Below are positions 28,160 through 35,165 of a DNA stretch of 64,000 nt, one piece after another. Position numbers and translations under genes: made by a program. The DNA is taken from positions 62,001 to 126,000 of the forward strand of contig NZ_JAATOM010000014.1 in assembly GCF_019207085.1 (NCBI RefSeq), in the 5' to 3' direction. Source of the DNA: Variovorax sp. dw_308. Lineage in GTDB: Bacteria; Pseudomonadota; Gammaproteobacteria; Burkholderiales; Burkholderiaceae_C. Positions within the stretch are counted from its first letter, which is position 1, and each line of letters starts with the position of its first letter. Under the pieces are notes generated by a model. The model was not told where the DNA came from. It saw only the letters and a program-made list of their open reading frames with translations, and searched no databases.

Positions 28160-28530
28160 AGGTGCTGCCCGCGCTCGTCTCCATCGTCGACGACGACGAA
28201 TCCGTGCGCGAGTCGCTGCCGGATCTGCTCAAGGAGTTCGGCTATGCGGTCGAGGCCTTTGCGTCGGCGGAAGCCTTCCTTGCGTCCGATTGCATCGGCC
28301 GGACGCAGTGCCTGATCCTCGACATCGCGATGCCCGGCATGTCGGGCCCGGAACTCCAGAGGGAACTGAAAGGCCGAGGCCAGTCCGTACCGATCGTCTT
28401 CATCACCGCGCACGCGGATGAGGCGATCCGTCCGCTGATGCTCGAGCAAGGCGCCGTGGAATGCCTGTTCAAGCCGTTCAGCGAAAGTGCCCTGCTGGGC
28501 GCGCTCCACACCGCCTTGCGGACGCCCTGA
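28156..28530 (+). CDS. Single-domain response regulator
   Basis: A 124-residue receiver with VDDDESVRESLPDLL, phospho-aspartate in LILDIAMPGMSG and lysine in FKPFSE, and no output domain. It is translationally coupled to the PAS kinase at 26987 and is a paralogue of the receiver at 18223. It may pass phosphate on or compete with the FixJ-like regulator encoded next. Confidence 0.9.
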   Translation: MKVLPALVSIVDDDESVRESLPDLLKEFGYAVEAFASAEAFLASDCIGRTQCLILDIAMPGMSGPELQRELKGRGQSVPIVFITAHADEAIRPLMLEQGAVECLFKPFSESALLGALHTALRTP

Positions 28531-28576
28531 AACTTGTTCCAGAAAGCGCATGATCCGTAATCGATGCGTCCATCCC

Positions 28577-29206
28577 ATGACACACACCACGCCTCTTGTC
28601 TTCATCGTCGATGACGATGTCTCGGTACGCGAATCACTGGAGTCCCTGATCGCCCACGCGGGCTGGCAGCCGGAGACCTTCGCGTCGGCGCAGGCGTTCC
28701 TGGCGCGCGACAGGTCGACATCGCCGTGCTGCCTGATCCTGGACGTCGGCCTGCCGGACCTGAACGGCCTCGACCTTCAGAAACTGATAGGCATCGACCG
28801 CGCCGACATGCCGATCATCTTCATCACCGGCTACGGCAGCGTGCCCATGACGGTGCAGGCCATGAAGGCCGGCGCCGTGGAGTTCCTGACCAAGCCCTTC
28901 GATGACGGCGTGCTGCTGGCCGCCATCGGCAACGCCATCGAGGGCAGCCGCGCGGCGCTGGCACAGACTGAACGACTGCGATCGCTGCGGGCTGCCCATG
29001 CATCACTGAGCCGCCGCGAGCGGGAGGTGATGGAACTCGTGGTCTCCGGCCTCCTGAACAAGCAGGTGGGCGGTGAGCTGGGCATCAGCGAGATCACGGT
29101 GAAGGCGCACCGCGGCCGGGTCATGCAGAAGATGAACGCCGGCTCGCTGCCAGACCTCGTGAACATGGCCGCGCGGCTCGGCCTGCGCGCGCCGCAAAGC
29201 CACTGA
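28577..29206 (+). CDS. FixJ-family response regulator with LuxR-type HTH
   Basis: A 209-residue transcription regulator. The receiver (FIVDDDVSVRES, LILDVGLPDLNG, FLTKPFDDG) spans about 5-120 and a LuxR-type helix-turn-helix follows (LSRREREVMELVVSGLLNKQ, then LGISEITVKAHRGRVMQKM). It is the only intact LuxR-type DNA-binding regulator in the window, and thus the best local candidate to bind the repeated GGACGATGG boxes. It lies 46 bases after the receiver gene and forms a kinase-receiver-regulator set with it. Confidence 0.92.
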   Translation: MTHTTPLVFIVDDDVSVRESLESLIAHAGWQPETFASAQAFLARDRSTSPCCLILDVGLPDLNGLDLQKLIGIDRADMPIIFITGYGSVPMTVQAMKAGAVEFLTKPFDDGVLLAAIGNAIEGSRAALAQTERLRSLRAAHASLSRREREVMELVVSGLLNKQVGGELGISEITVKAHRGRVMQKMNAGSLPDLVNMAARLGLRAPQSH

Positions 29207-29252
29207 GGCCGCTGAGGCTGCCGAGGCCGCGGACACCGGCCTCGACGTTGCG

Positions 29253-30191
29253 TCAGTGCGCTGGTGGCCAGCTTCCCACGGCCTCTGCCGGCTGGCTGGC
29301 GGACAGGGCCGCCGTCACCGCCCCTGCCGCGGGTGCGACACCCGCTGGCTCTGCCGAATCGAGGAAGCTTCGCGCGTGCGCGAGAAAGCGCTCCGGATAC
29401 TGGTACTGCGAGCCGTGGCCGGCATCGGGATAGATGATGAGTTGCGCGTTGGGGATCGCCTGCGCGAGGTGCCACGAGTTGATCGTCGGCACCATGATGT
29501 CGTTGCTGCCGTTCACCACCAGCGTGGGCTGGCCGATCTGCCGCAGATCTGCGAACAGCACGCCCCTGGCCTGCCCCCAATCCGTCAGCGCGCTGAGTTG
29601 CGCAAGCATGGCCTCCTGCGAACTCGGTGGATCGACATCCTCCGTGCGTTGCTGGCGGCGGTCCCAGAACGCGCGCCCGGCCGCCTGGCTTTCCGCCGAG
29701 GGCGAGAAGAACAGCAGCAGGAAGTCGTCGATGGTCGGCACGTCATGCGTGGCGGCGGGCCCCACGCGCGCGTCCGATCCGGGCACGCCGCCGCGCGGGC
29801 CGGTGCCCGCGAGGATCAGGCGGCGCACCAGCTTCGGGTGGGCGAGCGTGAGCGCCTGGGCAACGAAGCCGCCGATGGAGAAGCCCAGCAGGTCGATCGT
29901 CTGGAGGCCCATGGCCGCGACGAAGGTGGCGACGTGCTCCGCCATGGCCTCGAAGGTCTGGGGCGTCTTGCCGCCAGACGCGGCGACGCCCGCGTTGTCG
30001 AAGAGGATCACCGGCCTGTCGCGGCCCAGGCCATTCGTCAGCAGTGGATCCCAGTGATCCATGCCGCCCCGGAAGTGCTGGAGGAAGATCAGCGGAACTC
30101 CCGTGGTGGCGCCAAACCGGCGGTAGGCAAAGCGGATGCCGCCGGCCTCGATGAACTGCGTGGGGACGTCGACGTGTGTGTGAATGGTCAT
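29253..30191 (-). CDS. Alpha/beta hydrolase
   Basis: A 312-residue cytoplasmic alpha/beta hydrolase. The nucleophile elbow is GFSIGG, with FLQHFRGGMDHWDP near the oxyanion hole and a histidine in DAGHGSQYQYPE. The acid is likely the aspartate in NGSNDIMVP. This set fits a carboxylesterase or lactonase; no specific substrate can be named. It follows the FMN reductase-like gene on the same strand with 48 bases between and is probably co-transcribed with it. Confidence 0.85.
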   Translation of the reverse strand: MTIHTHVDVPTQFIEAGGIRFAYRRFGATTGVPLIFLQHFRGGMDHWDPLLTNGLGRDRPVILFDNAGVAASGGKTPQTFEAMAEHVATFVAAMGLQTIDLLGFSIGGFVAQALTLAHPKLVRRLILAGTGPRGGVPGSDARVGPAATHDVPTIDDFLLLFFSPSAESQAAGRAFWDRRQQRTEDVDPPSSQEAMLAQLSALTDWGQARGVLFADLRQIGQPTLVVNGSNDIMVPTINSWHLAQAIPNAQLIIYPDAGHGSQYQYPERFLAHARSFLDSAEPAGVAPAAGAVTAALSASQPAEAVGSWPPAH

Positions 30192-30239
30192 GGGTTCTCC
30201 TGTGGAAAAGAAAAGCGGATGCCTGCGCCGTGGCACCGG

Positions 30240-31013
30240 CTACCGCAGGTGCAGGCCGAAGAAGTCGGAGGTCCGGCGATTGGCCAGCGCGGTGGCGGCT
30301 GCGTCGCTCGCGCCGACGACGCGCGACGCCACAAGGCGAAGGCGATGGGTGAAAGCACGCACGAATCCGGTCCTCGCCGGCCGTGCCGCGCGCGCTGGGG
30401 CGACCGGCAGCGGCGAGGCAGCTACGGCCTCGATCCCGCCGTCTCGCGCCATCATCAACGCCCGCGCAGACCGGGCCAAGTCATCCAGCATGGCAGCGGC
30501 CGCCAGGTCCAGGTGCGGAAAGTCCTCGAAGGTCTTCCCCTGCTGCCAGATGCCAACAACTTCGCTCCGGCTGACATGGACCGCGCGGGTCACGGGTGCC
30601 ATCTGCAGTGCGAGCGCCACGTTCCGCAACGGATCACTGTCGGCATCGCCCGCGTGCCTTCCGTAGCCGACGAACGCGATCGGCTTGTCTGCGAATGCGC
30701 CGAGTCGCGCTTCCGCGTCTGTCGGAGCACCCGGGCTGCGCTTCGGGTCTTCCTCGGACGCCACGACGATGAAGCCGTCGAGGCGGTCGAGCACGGCCAT
30801 CCAGCGCTGGGCGACAGAGCCCTCGTCGTGGCGCGACGCAGGCAGCACAGGCGCCCCGAAGAAAGGCAGAGGATGGCGGCCAAGGTCGATGAGTTCGATC
30901 CTCATGTCAGACCGCTGCTCGGCCACGCGGTAGATCCAGTGCGCTGGCACCTCGCCAAAGCGTCCGCCCTGGCCAGAAGAGCCCACGATGACGCCGATCA
31001 GGGGATTGTTCAT
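30240..31013 (-). CDS. NADPH-dependent FMN reductase-like protein, extended
   Basis: A 257-residue flavodoxin-fold protein. The N-terminus (IGVIVGSSGQGGRFGEVPAHW) and the middle (LDRLDGFIVVASEEDPKRSPGA) match the FMN reductase family, in which the second region usually reads TPEYN.S.PG and contacts the flavin. Here E-D-P replaces that part. About 75 residues beyond the usual end carry an Ala/Arg-rich tail. It may be a quinone or flavin reductase, or a variant with altered cofactor use. Its promoter faces a GGACGATGG box. Confidence 0.75.
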   Translation of the reverse strand: MNNPLIGVIVGSSGQGGRFGEVPAHWIYRVAEQRSDMRIELIDLGRHPLPFFGAPVLPASRHDEGSVAQRWMAVLDRLDGFIVVASEEDPKRSPGAPTDAEARLGAFADKPIAFVGYGRHAGDADSDPLRNVALALQMAPVTRAVHVSRSEVVGIWQQGKTFEDFPHLDLAAAAMLDDLARSARALMMARDGGIEAVAASPLPVAPARAARPARTGFVRAFTHRLRLVASRVVGASDAAATALANRRTSDFFGLHLR

Positions 31014-31122
31014 TCGGACCCTTCAGAAAAATGGGAGCTCGATCCGCGGGGCAAGGCCTCGGCGACGGGTCGAGCAGCTCGCCCGACATGGAACCGATCA
31101 AACCAGAGCCGTTGCGCCCGAT

Positions 31123-31140
31123 CCATTGGACGTTGGTGTC
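31123..31140 (+). promoter_or_regulatory. GGACGATGG-family box between reductase and thioredoxin genes
   Basis: CCATTGGACGTTGGTGTC differs by one base from the copies at 19568 and 24749. It is 110 bases before the FMN reductase-like start (minus) and 165 bases before the thioredoxin-like start (plus). Confidence 0.5.
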
Positions 31141-31210
31141 GCCTACACCTTCGTATCACGCGCCCGGAACCGACTCGGCATGAAACGTAGTGTGTGGACT
31201 TCGTCGTGCC

Positions 31211-31225
31211 GATACATGCGCGTAC
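31211..31225 (-). promoter_or_regulatory. Weak GTAT direct-repeat box (site H)
   Basis: On the minus strand this reads GTACGCGCATGTATC, with the same 10-bp half-site spacing but a less conserved spacer. It lies about 80 bases upstream of the thioredoxin-like gene. Confidence 0.3.
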
Positions 31226-31304
31226 GAACAACGTGATGCCAGCCCGGCCCGCACACGAAGATGCGATCGTTCCCGTAATCGCCTCTATCCGACCAGGAGT
31301 TCAC

Positions 31305-31865
31305 ATGACATTTCGCGCCAGCGCCCTCTTCGTCGCCGTTGCTCTCGCAGCTTCGTTGGCTGCCCTCAGCCTGGCGGCCCTGCCGCGCGGCGGCGATACG
31401 CCAGTGGCCGACCAGCAGCAAGCCCCCGCCCTCCAGGGCATCGGCACCTGGCTCAATTCGCCACCACTGAAGCTCGATGAACTGCACGGCAAGGTCGTGC
31501 TCGTCGACTTCTGGACCTACACCTGCATCAACTGCCTGAACCACCTGCCCTCCATCAAGGATTGGCATGCGAAGTACAAGGACCAGGGCCTCGTCGTGAT
31601 CGGTGTTCACACGCCCGAGTTCGCCTACGAGAAGTCGACGAAGAACGTGCAGGCCGCCATCGAGAAGCTCGGCATCCGGCACGCCGTGGCGCAAGACAAC
31701 GACTACGCCACGTGGAAGGCCTTCGGCAACCAGTTCTGGCCCGCGGTCTACCTGATCGACAAGCAGGGGCGCGTCGTTTACTCGCACTTCGGCGAGGGCA
31801 GCTACGAGACCACCGAGAAGAAGATCCAGGCCCTGCTGGCAGAACCCGCCGCGGCGGGGTCTTGA
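31305..31865 (+). CDS. Exported thioredoxin-like protein (DipZ C-terminal type)
   Basis: A 186-residue periplasmic thiol-disulfide protein. The start at 31305 has AGGAG upstream and a hydrophobic signal anchor. The thioredoxin fold has a CINC active site (C74, C77 in TYTCINCLN) and the family stretch GLVVIGVHTPEFAYEK. It is very like the thioredoxin domain of the DipZ protein at 38947, so it looks like a stand-alone copy of that domain. The role is probably thiol redox repair outside the cytoplasm. Confidence 0.88.
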   Translation: MTFRASALFVAVALAASLAALSLAALPRGGDTPVADQQQAPALQGIGTWLNSPPLKLDELHGKVVLVDFWTYTCINCLNHLPSIKDWHAKYKDQGLVVIGVHTPEFAYEKSTKNVQAAIEKLGIRHAVAQDNDYATWKAFGNQFWPAVYLIDKQGRVVYSHFGEGSYETTEKKIQALLAEPAAAGS

Positions 31866-31871
31866 GCGACC

Positions 31872-32006
31872 ATGAGAAGCCTCTGGTTCGCGCTGCTGTT
31901 CCTGGCCGGCGGAATCTCGCACGAGTTGCGCAATCCCGTCCGTTGCCAGTGCATCGCATCGCGCCACATCGCCGGTGGGAAGCGACGCGACGCCCCTGTT
32001 GCGTGA
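31872..32006 (+). pseudogene. 44-codon ORF with a histidine-kinase H-box fragment
   Basis: The ORF MRSLWFALLFLAGGISHELR continues NPVRCQCIASRH to a stop at 32006. The stretch GGISHELRNPV is nearly a perfect kinase H-box, where the phosphorylated histidine sits, but nothing of the rest of a kinase follows. It starts six bases after the thioredoxin-like gene and ends just before the OmpR-type gene converges. It is most likely the scar of a lost kinase gene; a short membrane peptide is the alternative. Confidence 0.4.
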
Positions 32007-32009
32007 GGC

Positions 32010-32750
32010 TCAGTCGCGTGCCTCGACCGTCGAGGCGAAGACATAGCCTTCGCTGCGCACCGTCTTGATGTAGCGCGGCTCGCGTGCATCGTCGCGAAGG
32101 CGTTGCCGCAGGCGACTCACCAGCAGGTCGATGGACCGCTCGAAGAGTTCGGCCTCGCGGCCCTGCGTGAGGTTGAGCAGCTGGTCGCGGCTGAGCACCA
32201 CCTGCGGATGGTCGAGGAAGGTGCGCAGCAACCTGTACTCCGCGCCGCTGAGCGCGACCATCGTGCCGGTGTCATCGAGCAGGTGGCGTGCAGAGGTATC
32301 GACGCGCCATGGCCCGAAGCCCAGCACCTGCGCCGACTCGGTCGAATGCATGTTCGGCGGCAGCATGCGCGTGCGGCGCATCACGGCCCGGATGCGTGCC
32401 AGCAGTTCGCGCGCCGAGAAGGGCTTGGCCAGGTAGTCGTCGGCGCCCATCTCCAGGCCCAGGATGCGGTCGGCCTCCTCGCTTCGCGCCGTCAGCATCA
32501 GGATGGGTGTGGTCTTGTACTTGCCGGTGCGCAGGTCGCGGCACAGCGTGAGCCCGTCTTCGCCAGGCAGCATGAGGTCCAGGATGATGAGGTCGAAAGG
32601 GCCCGACGACTCGAGCGCCGCACGCATGTGCCGGCCGGTGGGTACCGCGGCCACGCGCAAGCCGTTCTTGACCAGGTAGGTGGTGAGCAGTTCGCGGATC
32701 TCGCGATCGTCGTCGACGATGAGCACGTGATCGGCAGGACGTGTGTTCAT
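32010..32750 (-). CDS. OmpR-family response regulator
   Basis: A 246-residue DNA-binding regulator. Receiver at about 8-122 (VLIVDDDREIRELL, phospho-aspartate in IILDLMLPGEDG, lysine in LAKPFSARELL), then a winged helix (LSGAEYRLLRTFLDHPQVVL, YIKTVRSEGYVF). The start at 32750 gives the usual length; longer frames have no support. It is divergent from the ohr-like and EnvZ-like genes. The OmpR family binds direct repeats with 10-11 bp spacing, and such repeats (sites A-G) surround this locus, including one 41 bases before its own start, so self-regulation is likely. Confidence 0.92.
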   Translation of the reverse strand: MNTRPADHVLIVDDDREIRELLTTYLVKNGLRVAAVPTGRHMRAALESSGPFDLIILDLMLPGEDGLTLCRDLRTGKYKTTPILMLTARSEEADRILGLEMGADDYLAKPFSARELLARIRAVMRRTRMLPPNMHSTESAQVLGFGPWRVDTSARHLLDDTGTMVALSGAEYRLLRTFLDHPQVVLSRDQLLNLTQGREAELFERSIDLLVSRLRQRLRDDAREPRYIKTVRSEGYVFASTVEARD

Positions 32751-32793
32751 GGCCCGCAATGTAGCCCTCCGGCGCGGAATCGTCCCGGGCTTT

Positions 32794-32809
32794 GTATGCC
32801 CAGGTATCC
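32794..32809 (+). promoter_or_regulatory. GTAT direct-repeat box (site A)
   Basis: GTATGCCCAGGTATCC has two GTAT half-sites exactly 10 bp apart, preceded by TTT. It lies 44 bases upstream of the OmpR-type regulator start at 32750. Confidence 0.65.
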
Positions 32810-32917
32810 GGCGCCCTGCCCCGAGACACTCTGATGCGAACACCGGCTGCGGCGCGATCGCCGAATGACCGGCCGAATCGCCGGCCGAATGAAATTTACT
32901 GTCGGGAAAGCGCCCCC

Positions 32918-32933
32918 GGATACACAGGCATAC
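32918..32933 (-). promoter_or_regulatory. GTAT direct-repeat box (site B)
   Basis: On the minus strand this reads GTATGCCTGTGTATCC, matching site A at 13 of 16 positions. It is 78 bases upstream of the ohr-like gene and faces site A. Confidence 0.65.
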
Positions 32934-33011
32934 GGTGAGCGGGCCGCAGGGTGTCCCGGCGGCCAAGAATCCGCGCGTCAGTTTCTTTCATTCCCCATTC
33001 AAGGATTCAAC

Positions 33012-33449
33012 ATGACGCAAGCAACCATGGCGCAGGTCCAAAAGAAGGTTCTCTACACCGCCCACGAACACACCACCGGTGGACGCGACGGCGGCGCATC
33101 GCGCAGCTCCGACGGCCGTCTCGACATCAAGTTCTCGGTGCCGGGAACGCCCGGCACCGGCACCAACCCGGAGCAGCTTCTGGCAGCAGGCTGGTCGGCC
33201 TGCTTCATCGGTGCGATGGGGCTCGCGGCCCGCAAGATGAAGGTCGCGATGCCGGCCGAGGCGGCCGTCGATGCCGAAGTCGACCTGGTCCTGACCGGCG
33301 ATGCCTATTCGCTGCAAGCCCGCCTCAACGTGAGCCTGCCGGGCATCGAGCCCGGCATCGCCCGCGCCATCGCCGACGCCGCGCACCAGACCTGCCCCTA
33401 CTCCAAGGCGACGCGCGGCAACATCGACGTGACGATCAACGTCGTCTGA
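33012..33449 (+). CDS. ohr: Ohr/OsmC-family organic hydroperoxide reductase
   Basis: A 145-residue thiol peroxidase of the Ohr subfamily that reduces organic hydroperoxides. The two redox cysteines are C64 (in AAGWSACF) and C128 (in HQTCPYSKATRGN), both in Ohr-type contexts, with the N-terminal TAHEHTTGGRDG matching the Ohr start. The ATG at 33012 is chosen over longer frames. No OhrR repressor gene lies nearby; instead the gene sits behind GTAT box B next to an OmpR/EnvZ-type pair, which may control it. Confidence 0.93.
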   Translation: MTQATMAQVQKKVLYTAHEHTTGGRDGGASRSSDGRLDIKFSVPGTPGTGTNPEQLLAAGWSACFIGAMGLAARKMKVAMPAEAAVDAEVDLVLTGDAYSLQARLNVSLPGIEPGIARAIADAAHQTCPYSKATRGNIDVTINVV

Positions 33450-33467
33450 GTCAGCATCGCGGAAACT

Positions 33468-33499
33468 AACGGCCCGCTCGTGCGAACGGGCGGGCCGTT
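33468..33499 (+). terminator. Strong hairpin after the ohr-like gene
   Basis: AACGGCCCGC pairs with GCGGGCCGTT, with further pairing toward a short loop. Only a weak T-rich tail follows (GTGCC), so it is a strong stem with an imperfect tract. Confidence 0.65.
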
Positions 33500-33550
33500 G
33501 TGCCTCGGAAGCCGGGCATGGGTAATGTTCTATTTCACGCTGTCGCCCGA

Positions 33551-33564
33551 ACACATTGGGATAC
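33551..33564 (-). promoter_or_regulatory. GTAT direct-repeat box (site C)
   Basis: On the minus strand this reads GTATCCCAATGTGT, with 10-bp half-site spacing. It lies 42 bases upstream of the EnvZ-type kinase start at 33607. Confidence 0.5.
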
Positions 33565-33606
33565 ACGAGGCGCCCTCGAACGAGCGCAGGGGCCTATAAA
33601 CGGGCC

Positions 33607-34986
33607 ATGACCCGGTCAACCTCACGCGCTCCAGCCAGTGGCCCCGAGACCGGCGTGACACCCGAGGGGCGGAGTCGCCTGGTGCCGCGCTCGCTGTTCG
33701 CACGCGTGATGCTGATCATGGTGGCGGGTTTGGCGCTTGCGCAGCTCCTGACCTTCGCCTCGATCCGCTACGAGCGCGGCAATGCGATGCGCGAGCTGAT
33801 GATGAGCGGCATCGAGCTGGACATCGCCAGTTCCATCGCCATCCTCGACCGGCTCCCGGCCGATGAGCGCCGGTCCTGGCTGGGACGGTTGGAGCGCCGG
33901 AACTACAAGTTCATCCTGGGCGGTGACGACGTGGCAGGCCCGGCCCCGGAGACAGCTTCGTCGCAGGAATTCGCAACAGCCATCGCCACGGCGCTGAAGC
34001 CGTTCACCGTCGTGCACGTCGCGCAGACCGGTGATGGTCAGGACAGCCTTCGCATGCAGGTCAGGCTGGGCGACGGCAGTCCGGTGACGGTCGACGCGCG
34101 GCGCGTGCCGATGCCGGTGTCCGACTGGGTGATGTGGATGCTGTGGGTCCAACTGGCCGTGCTCGCGGCCTGCGGCTGGTTCGCGGTGCGCCTCGTCACC
34201 CGCCCTCTCGCCCGGCTCGCCTCGGCGGCCGACGAACTGGGCCCGGACCTGAAGCCGAGGATGCTCGTCGAGGAAGGGCCGACCGAAGTGGCGCACGCGG
34301 CGCGCGCCTTCAACGCGATGCAGCGCCGGATCGCGGGCTACATGTCTGAGCGCGTCGAGATCCTGGCTGCGATCTCGCACGACTTGCAGACCCCGATCAC
34401 GCGGATGCGCCTGCGCACCGACCTGATGGACAACGAGAAGGACCAGGTCAAGTTCAGGCAGGACCTCGACGCCATGAATGCACTGGTGCGGGAAGGCATG
34501 ACCTATGCGCGCACGCTGCACGGGACGAAGGAGCCCCCCTGCCGCATCGATGCCGATGCGCTGCTGGAGAGCATGGTGGCGGACTACGAGGACGCCGGCC
34601 AGCAGGTGCAGCTCGAAGGCCAGATCGGCGAGCCCGTCGTGACGCGCCCCAATGCCCTGCGCAGGATCCTGGCGAACCTGATCGACAACGCGTTGAAGTT
34701 CGGCAGCGAGGTGCGCGTTCTCGTGCACTACGCCGGGGACCAGCTCACGGTGGCGGTGATCGACAACGGGCCCGGCATCCCGCCCGAGCACCTGGCGTCG
34801 GTGCTCAAGCCCTTCTACCGTGTCGAAGGCTCGCGCAACCGCAGCACCGGCGGCACGGGCCTGGGCCTCGCCATCGCGCACCAGCTTGCCAACGCCATGG
34901 GGGCCGAGTTGACGCTGAGCAATCGCGACGAAGGCGGCCTGCAGGCGCGGCTGAGCGTGAGCACGCGCGCCGACGCGCAAGGCTGA
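33607..34986 (+). CDS. EnvZ-type sensor histidine kinase
   Basis: A 459-residue inner-membrane kinase and the likely partner of the OmpR-type regulator at 32010. One membrane segment (about 30-52) is followed by a periplasmic domain, a second segment (about 180-200), a HAMP domain (RLVTRPLARLASAADELG), the H-box AAISHDLQTPITRMR, and an ATPase domain with N-box LIDNALKFG and GGTGLGLAIAHQLA. The start at 33607 removes a leader that would overlap box C. A stem-loop at 34995-35012 follows the gene. Confidence 0.92.
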   Translation: MTRSTSRAPASGPETGVTPEGRSRLVPRSLFARVMLIMVAGLALAQLLTFASIRYERGNAMRELMMSGIELDIASSIAILDRLPADERRSWLGRLERRNYKFILGGDDVAGPAPETASSQEFATAIATALKPFTVVHVAQTGDGQDSLRMQVRLGDGSPVTVDARRVPMPVSDWVMWMLWVQLAVLAACGWFAVRLVTRPLARLASAADELGPDLKPRMLVEEGPTEVAHAARAFNAMQRRIAGYMSERVEILAAISHDLQTPITRMRLRTDLMDNEKDQVKFRQDLDAMNALVREGMTYARTLHGTKEPPCRIDADALLESMVADYEDAGQQVQLEGQIGEPVVTRPNALRRILANLIDNALKFGSEVRVLVHYAGDQLTVAVIDNGPGIPPEHLASVLKPFYRVEGSRNRSTGGTGLGLAIAHQLANAMGAELTLSNRDEGGLQARLSVSTRADAQG

Positions 34987-34994
34987 GCCGCAGG

Positions 34995-35012
34995 CGGCAG
35001 TCCCGACTGCCG
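34995..35012. terminator. Short stem-loop after the EnvZ-type kinase
   Basis: CGGCAGT pairs with ACTGCCG around CCCG. No T tract follows, so termination is uncertain. Confidence 0.4.
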
Positions 35013-35037
35013 GCGCCTGTCCCGCGGGCACCCTTTT

Positions 35038-35052
35038 GTATGGCCACGTGTC
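35038..35052 (+). promoter_or_regulatory. GTAT direct-repeat box (site D)
   Basis: GTATGGCCACGTGTC has 10-bp half-site spacing and is preceded by TTTT. It lies 113 bases before the hydrolase start at 35166 and shares its GGCCACGTGTC core with site G. Confidence 0.6.
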
Positions 35053-35096
35053 TGGCCGCGATGTGCGTACACGGCGATGCAAGAACGCCTGTCCAT

Positions 35097-35112
35097 GACA
35101 CACGCGGGATAC
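35097..35112 (-). promoter_or_regulatory. GTAT direct-repeat box (site D2)
   Basis: On the minus strand this reads GTATCCCGCGTGTGTC, with half-sites 11 bp apart. It faces site D and lies 53 bases before the hydrolase start. Confidence 0.4.
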
Positions 35113-35165
35113 AGCATCGGACTTCAATGGCCCTTCGACACACACCCATGCTTGCGAAGGACCCC

